Source of the DNA: Planctomycetia bacterium
Lineage (GTDB): Bacteria; Planctomycetota; Planctomycetia; Pirellulales; UBA1268
Assembly (NCBI GenBank): GCA_009923125.1
Contig: RFUD01000087.1
Coordinates: forward strand, 1-8,341
Reading direction: 5' to 3'
Length of the DNA: 8,341 bases
Made by a program: the position numbers and the translations under genes. Positions 1 to 7,229 of this stretch are shown here, one piece after another. Below the pieces are notes generated by a model. That model did no database searches, was not told where the DNA came from, and saw nothing but the letters and a program-made list of their open reading frames with translations. Each line of letters opens with the position of its first letter. The first letter of the stretch is position 1.

Positions 1-968
1 GTCTGGGTCCCAAAATCCCACTGGTCCGGCGCGAGTGCCACGCCGTCGATCCAGATCAGATTGTATCCCGCCCGGATTCCCCACACCGACGTCAGCCGAT
101 AGATCAGGCTCGCGTTGATGTCTCCCACGAAGGCCGTCTCCGTCGCCCGTGAACCGCGTGCCGTCCGGACCACGGTGCCCACCCCGCTCGGATCGACCAA
201 CGCCCCCTGCGACTGGCTTTCGACATTCCCGAAGACGCCCGCCTTGGCCCACCCTTCCACGGCCCAGCGGTCCCAGGATCGGCGTCCCCGCGTGCCGATC
301 TGCCCACCAAACAGGTTGTTGGACGACTGGACGGCGTAACTGCTCGTGAGCGGGGGGGTCGGACCGGTCGAACAGCAGGTGAACGTCATGGCGGCCTGCT
401 CCTCGAGGCTGAGATAGCGGAATCCCGCCAGCAGATCGAAGAAACTGTCGCCGTTGATCCGGGTCAGGAAGGCGTTGAATTCGGCTGAATTGATCGTCGA
501 TACCCAGGTCGACCGGACCGAGTCGCCGTCGCCGAAAGGCAGAATCTGCGAGGAAATCGGCCCAGCCATGACGAGATTGGCGTCGCCGGCGAGTCGGTCG
601 GCCGCCGTCATGCCGTAGACGCCGAAGTAGCCGGCCTCGCGGCCCCACCCGTCCGTCGAACGCTCACCGACGAACAACCGCCCGCCGATCGCCGTGGCGG
701 CGGCCAGATCCCCGGTCGCCAGCAGGGTGTCGCCCGTCACGCTGTCGTTGACCAACGACCGCGCGGCGGCCTCGTTGTCCCGCTGGAACGCCAGCACGTC
801 GAACAAGGCATATCGCGAGCGGCTGTCCACCACGGGCAACGCCACTATGCCGTCGCAACCGCCCGCCCGGGCCGGCGAGTCGCCGCTCCACCCATCGCCC
901 GACACGAGCGCGAGCACGAGCATCACCCAGCGACTGACCGACCGCCACGCCCTCGACTCGACCCGCAC
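1..968 (-). CDS. BBP7-like outer-membrane beta-barrel protein, C-terminus cut by window edge
   Basis: The reading frame stays open for 322 codons from a GTG at 968 to the window edge. A hydrophobic segment (WVMLVLALVSG, residues 14-24) after an Arg-rich start looks like a signal peptide. The body has alternating aromatic/Gly strands typical of planctomycete BBP7 barrels: GGRLFVGE before DGWGREAGYFG (about 106-116), FFDLLAGFRYLSLEE (about 174-188), NNLFGGQIGT (217-226), WAVEGWAKAGVFGN, and RAGYNLIWIDGVALAP (299-314). By family knowledge it should be a surface barrel of unknown cargo. The GTG start is preferred because GAGAGGGG (983-976) lies 7 bases upstream; an in-frame ATG at 1013 is the alternative and would put 15 extra residues before the signal peptide. 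Only the last strands are missing. It follows the desulfurase gene on the same strand after 202 bases, with no evident functional link. The family call rests on motif memory, not a search. Confidence 0.75.
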   Translation of the reverse strand, partial: MRVESRAWRSVSRWVMLVLALVSGDGWSGDSPARAGGCDGIVALPVVDSRSRYALFDVLAFQRDNEAAARSLVNDSVTGDTLLATGDLAAATAIGGRLFVGERSTDGWGREAGYFGVYGMTAADRLAGDANLVMAGPISSQILPFGDGDSVRSTWVSTINSAEFNAFLTRINGDSFFDLLAGFRYLSLEEQAAMTFTCCSTGPTPPLTSSYAVQSSNNLFGGQIGTRGRRSWDRWAVEGWAKAGVFGNVESQSQGALVDPSGVGTVVRTARGSRATETAFVGDINASLIYRLTSVWGIRAGYNLIWIDGVALAPDQWDFGTQ

Positions 969-1129
969 GATCGCCCCCCTCTCGAAACTTGGTTTCCACA
1001 CCCAAATCCCCATTTGGGCGATCGACCCTTCGATCAGAGGAGGCCAGTGGAGGCCTGCAAATGTGGCGTGGCGCCGAATGCTCCTCGCGTGCGGCCGGCC
1101 TTGTTCGGAACGGCGGTTACCACGGGATC

Positions 1130-1160
1130 GCCCGGCATTTCGGGCACCGGCGTTACGCCG
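1130..1160 (-). terminator. Possible tandem-hairpin transcription end after the desulfurase gene
   Basis: Two short perfect inverted repeats lie just past the desulfurase stop: CGGCG-TTA-CGCCG (1148-1160) and GCCCG-GCATTT-CGGGC (1130-1145). Neither is followed by a T-tract in the direction of transcription, so this is not a classical intrinsic terminator and could be chance in GC-rich DNA. I see nothing else in the 969-1170 gap: no convincing promoter for the barrel gene and no small ORF with a ribosome binding site. Confidence 0.22.
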
Positions 1161-1170
1161 CTTTCATCCG

Positions 1171-2724
1171 TCACGCCGGGCGCAACCGGCCCCCCGAGAG
1201 CCGCGCCACGGCCTCGACGAGCCGGTCGATTTCGGCGGCGGTGTTGTAGAACGCCAGCGACGGACGGACGGTGGCCTCGAGGCCGAAGTGACGCAGCGAC
1301 GGCTGGGCGCAGTGGTGACCGGCCCGGACCGCGATCCCCTCGCGGTCGAGCGCGCGACCGATCTCCACCGGGTCGAGTCCGGGGATCACGAACGACACGA
1401 CGCCCACCTTCTCCCGTGCCGTGCCGACGAGCCGCAGCCCGTCGATCCCCGAGAGCCTGCCGGTGGCGTAGTCGAGCAGGTGGTGCTCGTAGGCGGCGAT
1501 CTGCTCGCGGCCGAGCCGCGTGACGTAGTCGAGCGCCGCGCCCAGACCGATCGCGTCGGCGATGTTGGGCGTGCCCGCTTCAAATTTGGCGGGCGGCTGG
1601 GCGTAGGTCGTGTGGGCGAACGTCACGTCCTGGATCATGTTGCCGCCCCCCTGCCACGGTGGCAGCGCCGCCTGGGCGTCCTTCGTCATGTACACCGCCC
1701 CGATGCCGGTGGGACCGAAGATCTTGTGCCCGGAGAAGACGTAGAAGTCGCAGCCGATCCGGCGCACGTCCACGGGGAAGTGCGACACGCTCTGGGCCCC
1801 GTCCACGAGCACGCGGGCTCCATGCACTTTGGCCATGGCCGTCATCATCTCGACGGGCAGGATCGTGCCCAGGCTGTTGGAGGCGTGCGACAGCGACACG
1901 ACCCTGGTCCGCGGGCCGAGCAGGCCCTCGTAGGCCTCGAGGATCACCTCGCCGCGGTCGTCGATCGGGGCGACGCGGATCACCGCGCCGGTCCGCTCCG
2001 CCACCATCTGCCACGGCACGATGTTGGCGTGGTGCTCCAGCTCCGTGAGCACGATCTCGTCACCGCGGGACAGCCCCGGCGCGAGGACGTTGGCCACCAG
2101 GTTGATCCCCTCGGTGCAGCCGCGCACGAAGATGATCTCGTCGGGGCCGTTCGCACCGAGAAACGTCGCCACCGTCCGCCGGGCGTGCTCGTAGGCGTCG
2201 GTCGCCCGGGCGGCGAGCGTGTGGGCCCCGCGATGGATGTTCGAGTTGTCGTGGGCGTAGAAGTGCGAAACGGCGTCGATCACCGCCTGCGGCTTCTGGG
2301 TCGTGGCGGCGTTGTCGAACCAGGCCAGTGGTTTGCCATGCACGCGCTCACGCAGGATCGGGAAGTCGCGGCGGGTCGACTCGGCGTCGAAGAAGAACGG
2401 GAGCGGACCGCCGGCCGTGGATGCCGCCGACGGCCGATCAAACCGCACCGGTGGCAGGCGGAGGTGATCCAGGCCCCGTATCCGCCCCACGAACGCCCGC
2501 ACGCCCGAAAGGTCGGTCGCCGGCGACACCGCGGGGAGCGAGGGCATCGCCGGCAGTACGACCGGCGGGACGACAGCGGCCAGGGGAGCCGCCGGCACCG
2601 CGGGCACGCTCGGCTGGGCGAACGCCCCGGCGTCGGGAACGCGCGGCGTCGCCGTCCCCACCGCGGCCACCGCCTCGCCGAGGAGCTGTCGGGCGGCCCT
2701 CGAGATGTCGTCGGAGCCGTGCAT
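1171..2724 (-). CDS. SufS-like cysteine desulfurase with N-terminal encapsulation-type extension (probable encapsulin cargo)
   Basis: A PLP-dependent group II (SufS/CsdA-like) cysteine desulfurase of 517 residues, predicted to convert cysteine to alanine and hold the sulfur as an enzyme persulfide. Visible landmarks: DNAATTQKP (137-145), RGCTEGINLV (201-210), ELEHHANIVPW (228-238), LVDGAQ with the PLP-binding Asp308, SGHK with Schiff-base Lys334, GTPNI (384-388), RAGHHCAQP with catalytic Cys472, and VRPSLAFYNT (486-495). The catalytic core starts near residue 117 (TRRDFPIL), where E. coli SufS begins, leaving about 110 extra residues: a possible short helix (5-20), a low-complexity Ala/Pro/Val stretch (23-70), then FVGRIRGLDHLRLPP (78-92). 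Family knowledge: desulfurases encoded beside Family 2 encapsulins carry such disordered extensions, which direct loading into the shell. The ATG shares its A with the shell gene's TGA (TGATG), which fixes the start and suggests coupling; GAGGGA lies at 2741-2736. No SufBCD or SufE is in view, arguing against housekeeping Fe-S assembly. The cargo role is inferred from the extension and context. Confidence 0.93.
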   Translation of the reverse strand: MHGSDDISRAARQLLGEAVAAVGTATPRVPDAGAFAQPSVPAVPAAPLAAVVPPVVLPAMPSLPAVSPATDLSGVRAFVGRIRGLDHLRLPPVRFDRPSAASTAGGPLPFFFDAESTRRDFPILRERVHGKPLAWFDNAATTQKPQAVIDAVSHFYAHDNSNIHRGAHTLAARATDAYEHARRTVATFLGANGPDEIIFVRGCTEGINLVANVLAPGLSRGDEIVLTELEHHANIVPWQMVAERTGAVIRVAPIDDRGEVILEAYEGLLGPRTRVVSLSHASNSLGTILPVEMMTAMAKVHGARVLVDGAQSVSHFPVDVRRIGCDFYVFSGHKIFGPTGIGAVYMTKDAQAALPPWQGGGNMIQDVTFAHTTYAQPPAKFEAGTPNIADAIGLGAALDYVTRLGREQIAAYEHHLLDYATGRLSGIDGLRLVGTAREKVGVVSFVIPGLDPVEIGRALDREGIAVRAGHHCAQPSLRHFGLEATVRPSLAFYNTAAEIDRLVEAVARLSGGRLRPA

Positions 2725-4181
2725 CAGATGCCCGATCCCTCGACGTAGGCCGTGCGGCCGTCCGAGCGGTAGTCGTGGTAGTAACCCACCTCGACGTTCT
2801 CGAGCACGCCGAGCGCGTCGTCGGTGAGGACGGCGAGCGAGAAATAGTTGGTGAGCAGGTACGACGCCACGCCCAGGCTGTCGAGCCCCATCAGCCGCGC
2901 CGACAGGCTCGGCATGATCTCGCCCGGGATCCCAGTCTGGTGCAGCCCGACCACGCCCTGGTCGGCCTCGCCCACCCGCAGCAGGAGGATGCTCGTCGTG
3001 CCGAACGACTGGCTGTAGCCCGACCGGCTCTTCACCTCGAGCTTGTCGCACGGCACGAGCGGCACGCCCCGCCACACGATCACGGGCGTGCCGTGGATGG
3101 TGGTCGTCGGCGGCGGCACTCCCCGCCGCGTGCACTCGCGCTCGAAGGCCGCGATCGCCTTGGGATGGGCCAGGAAGAAGGCCGGCTTCTTCCAGACGAG
3201 CGCGAGCAGTTCGTCGAGGTCGTCGGGCGTGGGCGCACCGTACCGCGTGCTGATCCGCATCGCGGGATCGACCGAATGCAGGAGGCCGAACCGCTGGCTG
3301 TTGACGAGGTCCCACTCCTGCCGCTCCTTGATCCCCTCGATCGTGAGCCGGATCTGCTCCTCGAGCTGGTCGTAGGGGCCGTTGTAGAGGTCCGACACCC
3401 GCGTGTGGACGCGCACCACCGTCTGGATCGCGGAGAGTGAATACTCCCGGGGGTTGGCCGCGTAATCGACGAACGTCTCCGGGATCTCGACGTTCTCGGC
3501 GAAACCGCTCACGAGGTCGATGTTGCGCTCGCCATAGCGGTTGACGGTGCTCCGCAGCTCGAGGTGTTCGTCGATCGCCTTCTTGAAGTCGTCGCGCAGG
3601 TTCGGCAGTTCGTCGAGCACCCCGTCGAGGTCGCGGCGCGAGAACGTGAGCAGCACGCAGGGCGTGATCGTGCGGACGGTGATGTCGCTCGGCCGGTCGC
3701 TGACGAGATCGACCTCGCCGAAAAACTCCCCTTCCGTGAGCAGGGCGGCCCGCAGGTCTCGGCCGTGCGCCCCCTTCGAGAGGATCTCCACCTGCCCCTG
3801 GGCGATGACGAAGAACGTGCTCCGGTCCTGCCCCTCGATCAGCAGGTCGCTGCCGAGCGGCACCTCCTCCGTGCGGAACCGCTGCTGCATCCGCTCGAGC
3901 ACCGGGTCGGGCAGCTTCGCGAACAGGGGTACGCTGCGCAGCGCGCTCGGCGCGAACGACAGGCCGGCCTGGGCGGAGCCGATCTCGATCCGCTCGGCCT
4001 TGGAGAGCTCCACCTTCGTGCGGTTCACGCGGTAGGTGCCCCCCTCCACCTGCACCCACGGCAGCAGGTGCAGCAGATGCCGGGGCGTGATCGACATCAT
4101 CATCGGGCGGGTCTTCGACGTCGTGGCCAGGTTGCGGGCCACCGCCGTCGTCACGCTGCGCTGCAAGAGGCTGTCGCTCAT
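2724..4181 (-). CDS. Family 2B encapsulin shell protein with inserted cNMP-binding domain
   Basis: A 485-residue shell protein of the SrpI-type Family 2 encapsulins, expected to assemble into an icosahedral HK97-fold nanocompartment in the cytoplasm. The N-terminal arm (about 10-55) has the family pattern ARNLATTSKT, then ITPRHLLHLLPWVQVEGGTY. Residues about 83-205 are a Crp/cAMP-type domain: VPLFAKLPDPVLERM, FFVIAQGQVEIL (123-134) and the phosphate-cassette region GEFFGEVDLVSDRPSDITV (151-169). The HK97 fold resumes around 210-485, with YGERNIDLVSGF (216-227), GPYDQLEEQIRLTIEGI (268-284), RFGLLHSVDPAMRI (297-310) and NYFSLAVLTDDALGVLENVEVGYY (445-468). Shells lacking the insert (2A) are about 300-330 residues, so the extra length is the inserted domain. 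The phosphate-binding Arg of a canonical cassette appears to be Ser165, so ligand binding is uncertain. The start is set by GGAGA at 4193-4189, 7 bases from the ATG. It lies 31 bases after cysK and overlaps the desulfurase start by one base. Without the N- and C-terminal matches it could pass for a Crp-like regulator, but there is no HTH. Confidence 0.92.
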   Translation of the reverse strand: MSDSLLQRSVTTAVARNLATTSKTRPMMMSITPRHLLHLLPWVQVEGGTYRVNRTKVELSKAERIEIGSAQAGLSFAPSALRSVPLFAKLPDPVLERMQQRFRTEEVPLGSDLLIEGQDRSTFFVIAQGQVEILSKGAHGRDLRAALLTEGEFFGEVDLVSDRPSDITVRTITPCVLLTFSRRDLDGVLDELPNLRDDFKKAIDEHLELRSTVNRYGERNIDLVSGFAENVEIPETFVDYAANPREYSLSAIQTVVRVHTRVSDLYNGPYDQLEEQIRLTIEGIKERQEWDLVNSQRFGLLHSVDPAMRISTRYGAPTPDDLDELLALVWKKPAFFLAHPKAIAAFERECTRRGVPPPTTTIHGTPVIVWRGVPLVPCDKLEVKSRSGYSQSFGTTSILLLRVGEADQGVVGLHQTGIPGEIMPSLSARLMGLDSLGVASYLLTNYFSLAVLTDDALGVLENVEVGYYHDYRSDGRTAYVEGSGI

Positions 4182-4188
4182 CGAGGGG

Positions 4189-4193
4189 TCTCC
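4189..4193 (-). promoter_or_regulatory. Ribosome binding site of the encapsulin gene
   Basis: GGAGA on the minus strand, 7 bases before the ATG at 4181, inside the 31-base cysK-shell gap. It supports this start and indicates independent, probably strong, initiation for the shell, which must be made in excess over its cargo. Confidence 0.7.
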
Positions 4194-4212
4194 GAGGGAT
4201 GCGTTGGCGGGT

Positions 4213-5136
<924 letters not shown>

Positions 5137-5141
5137 GGAGG

Positions 5142-5147
5142 CCTCCT
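5142..5147 (-). promoter_or_regulatory. Ribosome binding site of cysK
   Basis: A perfect AGGAGG on the minus strand, 5 bases before the ATG at 5136. It decides the start, since the open frame runs upstream to 5301. Together with the spacer it forms the palindrome GGAGGCCTCC (5137-5146), and it directly abuts the dyad at 5147-5160. Confidence 0.85.
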
Positions 5148-5160
5148 GCCTGTGCAGGCA
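5147..5160. repeat. 14-bp dyad TGCCTG-TG-CAGGCA next to the cysK ribosome binding site
   Basis: A perfect inverted repeat with 6-bp arms and a 2-bp centre, touching the Shine-Dalgarno sequence of cysK. The 2-base centre is too short for a good RNA hairpin loop, so if functional it is more likely a protein-binding operator. It could also be chance in GC-rich DNA. Confidence 0.4.
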
Positions 5161-5270
5161 AGCGAGCCTCCGAGCGGTCTGGTCAGCTGCGCATCGTGAA
5201 CGTGGAATCGACTCGCGGCGGACGAGCACGCCTGCCGCAAAGTCAACGCACTTTAGCGAGCCTGCCAGAA
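5161..5270. repeat. Spaced direct repeats in the cysK leader
   Basis: On the plus strand AGCACGCCTGCCGCAA (5225-5240) and AGCGAGCCTGCCAGAA (5255-5270) match at 12 of 16 positions and are spaced by exactly 30 bp, about three helical turns. A third partial copy, AGCGAGCCTCC, sits at 5161-5171. They lie in the 189-base gap between the activator stop and cysK, where a promoter for the cluster is expected. The only sigma-70-like match I can draw on the minus strand is weak (TTCTCA 5278-5273, 17 bp, TAAAGT 5255-5250, 8 of 12), and the second repeat abuts its -10. I found no -24/-12 sigma-54 element here. An operator role is inference. Confidence 0.35.
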
Positions 5271-5325
5271 TTTGAGAAGCATCCGCGGCCCGAGTGTCCA
5301 AAACGGCCCGGAGTCGGCCTATTCG

Positions 5326-6918
5326 TCAGTCGCGGAAGGCCTTGGGATCGATGCCCAGCTTCCGCATCCGGGCCCGGAGCGTGTGCGGGTTGATCTGCAG
5401 CAGCGCCGCGGCCCCGCGACGCCCTTCGATCCGCCCCCGGCTTGCCGCGAGCGCGCGCTCCACGTGCTGCCGCATCGCCGCCGCCAGCGGGATGATCTCC
5501 CCGACGGGCGGTGGAGCCGCGGGCCGCTCCAGCGGCGTCGTCTCGGGGATCACTTCGTACATCGTCGCGTCGGTTACGGGGGCCGGAGGCGGCTGCCGTC
5601 CCAGGCCGAGCGCCGTCGAGACGTCGAGCTTCCGTCCGCCCCCGAGGATCACCGCCCGATCGATCACGGCGCCGAGTTCACGGATGTTGCCCGGCCAGTG
5701 GTAGTCGGCGAGCGACTGCAGGTCGGCGGGCGAGGGGCTCACCGGCGGCAGTCCGAACCGCGTCGCCGCCCGCTCCACGAAATGCTTCACGAGCGCGGGG
5801 ATGTCTTCCAGACGCTCCCGCAGCCTCGGCAGCAAAATCGGGAACACGTTGATGCGATACCACAGGTCCTCGCGAAACGTCCGTTCCTTGACCATCGCGG
5901 CCAGGTCGCGGTGGGTGGCCGCCACGATCCGCACGTCCACGTGGATCGGCGCCCGGCCTCCGACCCGCTCGATCTGGTGATCCTGGAGCACCCGCAGCAG
6001 CCGCACCTGCGCGGGAAGCGGCAGTTCGCCGATCTCGTCGAGAAACAGCGTGCCGCGATCGGCCCGCTCGAACCAGCCGTGGTGTTGGGCCGAGGCCCCG
6101 GTGAAGCTTCCCTTCTCGTGGCCGAAGAGCTGCGAATCGACCAGTTCGGGCGGAATCGCCCCGCAGTTCACCCGGATGAACGGGCCGTCGGCGCGGGCCG
6201 ACCGCGTGTGGATGGCGCGCGAGACGACCTCCTTGCCGGTGCCCGTCTCGCCGAGGATCAAAACCGGTACGTCGGACTGTGCCACCAGTTCCGCCCGCTC
6301 CATCACGTGCCGCAGGCCGGTGCGCGCGCCCACCACCTCCTCGTTCACTTCCTGCCGGCCCAACCGTGAGAGCAGCGTCTCCCGGTCTGCTTCGGCCGCC
6401 TCGCGCAGGGCCCGCAGCTCGTGGAGCCGCCGGTCGTTCTCGAGCGCCACGGCGAACGGCTCGAGCAACTGCTGCACGGCACGTTGATCGACCGCGTTGA
6501 ACTGCCTTCCGGCCGAGGCCACGAGCACGAGAATCCCCACCGGCCCGTCGTCGGACCGCAGCGGTCCGGCCAGCACGTCGCCGCGGACCTCGTCCGGCAG
6601 GACCGCGGTCAGCCATCCCTCGGCGGCCGCATCCCCCACGCCGATCACGTCGCCGCCGCGCAGCCACGCTGCGAGCCGGCGCCAGGCGGCCGGGGCCGGT
6701 GTCGCCGAACGGACACTTGAGGCGGCGCCGCCTCGCGGCATGCCCACGGTCAGCGGTTCGAGGGTCTTCGTTTCGGCGTCCACCCGGAGGACGACCAGCG
6801 CCTGCAGCGGGAGGTGCTCGGCGACCCCGGCGGCGATCGCCCGCGCCGACTCCTCGATCTCGATATGGCGGCACGCTTCGCGCCACACGACGGAGACCAG
6901 ATCCCGGTTCGCAGACAC
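5326..6918 (-). CDS. Sigma-54-dependent transcriptional activator (GAF, AAA+, Fis-type HTH)
   Basis: A bacterial enhancer-binding protein of 530 residues that should use ATP to open sigma-54 RNA polymerase promoters. Order of parts: a GAF-like sensor (about 15-165), a short coiled linker (161-190), the AAA+ domain (about 195-425) and a Fis-type HTH at the end (about 480-528, GAAALLQINPHTLRARMRKLGI). AAA+ landmarks: Walker A GETGTGKE (223-230), the sigma-54 contact loop GSFTGA (270-275, an accepted variant of GAFTGA), Walker B LFLDEIGELP (291-300), arginine-finger region FREDLWYRINVFP (348-360) and sensor II WPGNIREL (408-415). There is no receiver domain, so it probably responds to a small molecule through GAF, as FhlA or NorR do. 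The start is GTG: an in-frame stop lies at 6936-6934 and GGAGG (6928-6924) is 5 bases upstream. It is divergent from the sulfate-binding protein gene, which has a sigma-54 promoter, and sits upstream of cysK on the same strand. The ligand is unknown; a sulfur-status signal is inferred from neighbours. Confidence 0.95.
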   Translation of the reverse strand: MSANRDLVSVVWREACRHIEIEESARAIAAGVAEHLPLQALVVLRVDAETKTLEPLTVGMPRGGAASSVRSATPAPAAWRRLAAWLRGGDVIGVGDAAAEGWLTAVLPDEVRGDVLAGPLRSDDGPVGILVLVASAGRQFNAVDQRAVQQLLEPFAVALENDRRLHELRALREAAEADRETLLSRLGRQEVNEEVVGARTGLRHVMERAELVAQSDVPVLILGETGTGKEVVSRAIHTRSARADGPFIRVNCGAIPPELVDSQLFGHEKGSFTGASAQHHGWFERADRGTLFLDEIGELPLPAQVRLLRVLQDHQIERVGGRAPIHVDVRIVAATHRDLAAMVKERTFREDLWYRINVFPILLPRLRERLEDIPALVKHFVERAATRFGLPPVSPSPADLQSLADYHWPGNIRELGAVIDRAVILGGGRKLDVSTALGLGRQPPPAPVTDATMYEVIPETTPLERPAAPPPVGEIIPLAAAMRQHVERALAASRGRIEGRRGAAALLQINPHTLRARMRKLGIDPKAFRD

Positions 6919-6988
6919 CGTCGCCTCCAGGAGTCAATTGCGGGATGAAAGTCCGCTAGCGATCGTCCGTCATATTTCACATTTTTCC

Positions 6989-7016
6989 ATCATATTTGAT
7001 GATACATTTCCGTCAA
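6989..7016 (-). promoter_or_regulatory. Sigma-70-like promoter for the sigma-54 activator gene
   Basis: On the minus strand TTGACG (7016-7011) and TATGAT (6994-6989) are separated by 16 bp; each differs from consensus by one base. Transcription would start near 6982, giving a leader of about 64 bases before the GTG at 6918. The -35 lies inside the CCGTC-N6-GACGG dyad and the -10 inside CATCA-TATT-TGATG (6988-7001 region), so a protein bound there would repress this promoter. Housekeeping promoters in planctomycetes are poorly defined, which limits confidence. Confidence 0.5.
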
Positions 7017-7025
7017 ATAAGACGG
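7010..7025. promoter_or_regulatory. CCGTC-N6-GACGG dyad, candidate upstream activator site
   Basis: A perfect 5-bp-arm inverted repeat with a 6-bp AT-only centre (AAATAA). A matching half-site, CCGTC followed by ATATTT, occurs at 6967-6977. The dyad is centred about 154 bp before the -12 element of the sigma-54 promoter, a normal distance for an enhancer site, and overlaps the -35 of the activator's own promoter. Binding of the adjacent Fis-type HTH protein here, with activation to the right and autorepression to the left, is inference. Confidence 0.4.
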
Positions 7026-7051
7026 CTTGATTGGCGAACAATGGATTTCAC

Positions 7052-7075
7052 GAAAAATAATGGCTTTTTTCAAAA
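7052..7075. other. A-tract cluster with GAAAAA/TTTTTC inverted repeat
   Basis: AAAAA (7053-7057), TTTTTT (7065-7070) and AAAA (7072-7075) lie roughly one helical turn or less apart, with GAAAAA (7052-7057) and TTTTTC (7066-7071) forming an inverted repeat. Placed between the candidate enhancer and the sigma-54 promoter, they could bend DNA to help looping. I see no good IHF consensus. Confidence 0.3.
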
Positions 7076-7156
7076 TACGCCGCACTTGAGGGGGCTGGGC
7101 GATGTGGTTTCGGGGAGTCTGGGGCGATCGGGATGGCGGCCGGAACGCCGGCACCA

Positions 7157-7172
7157 TTGGCACGCGCGTTGC
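7157..7172 (+). promoter_or_regulatory. Sigma-54 (-24/-12) promoter driving the sulfate-binding protein gene
   Basis: TTGGCACGCGCGTTGC matches the consensus TGGCACG-N4-TTGC at every conserved position, with the invariant GG (7159-7160) and GC (7171-7172) exactly 10 bases apart. Transcription would begin near 7183-7185, leaving about 45 bases before the ATG at 7230. A second TTGGCAC (7178-7184) follows 21 bp downstream but has CC where the spaced GC should be, so it is probably not a second promoter. The divergent neighbour is a sigma-54 activator, which strongly supports function. Confidence 0.85.
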
Positions 7173-7229
7173 GACCGTTGGCACCCCGCAGCCGCAACTT
7201 CGTACCCGCGCCGCCTTTTGGGAAACCTC

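Larger units (their letters stand above)
6919..7229. other. Divergent regulatory region between the activator and the sulfate-binding protein
   Basis: These 311 bases carry no convincing gene. They hold the activator's GGAGG (6928-6924), an AT-rich island (about 6970-7080) that stands out from the GC-rich surroundings, a sigma-70-like promoter reading left, a CCGTC dyad, A-tracts, and a sigma-54 promoter reading right. The order upstream site, bendable AT-rich spacer, -24/-12 promoter is that of an enhancer-dependent promoter. In-frame ATGs at 6996, 6999 and 7041 would extend the downstream protein but precede its signal peptide, so they are not used. Confidence 0.7.

Noticed and set aside
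664..1005. A 113-codon minus-strand frame starting with ATG at 1005
   Set aside because: It is in a different frame from the barrel gene, which has strand-like motifs and stays open to the window edge; the frame has only Arg/Gly-rich content.
694..2748. A 684-codon open frame on the plus strand
   Set aside because: It runs antisense across the barrel gene, the gap and the whole desulfurase gene; its Arg/His/Gly-rich translation has no domain pattern and is a GC-rich shadow.
2328..3440. A 370-codon plus-strand open frame
   Set aside because: Antisense to the shell and desulfurase genes, with low-complexity Arg/Pro content and no recognisable motif.
2725..4059. In-frame upstream extension of the desulfurase frame to 4059
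   Set aside because: The extra 445 codons are the encapsulin gene read out of frame; the TGATG overlap and the shell's complete fold fix the start at 2724.
2724..4181. Shell gene as a Crp-family transcription factor
   Set aside because: The cNMP domain is flanked on both sides by encapsulin-type sequence and there is no DNA-binding HTH.
5241..5246. TTGACT upstream of cysK as a sigma-70 -35 box
   Set aside because: No -10-like hexamer occurs 16-18 bp downstream on the minus strand.
5248..5268. TGGCAG upstream of cysK as a sigma-54 -24 element
   Set aside because: The invariant GC is missing 10 bases after the GG; the position reads AA.
5137..5301. Longer cysK start at 5301
   Set aside because: The added residues do not match CysK homologues, and AGGAGG is placed correctly only for the ATG at 5136.
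6996..7229. Upstream ATGs extending the sulfate-binding protein by 78 residues
   Set aside because: They would bury the signal peptide inside the protein and place the sigma-54 promoter inside the coding region.
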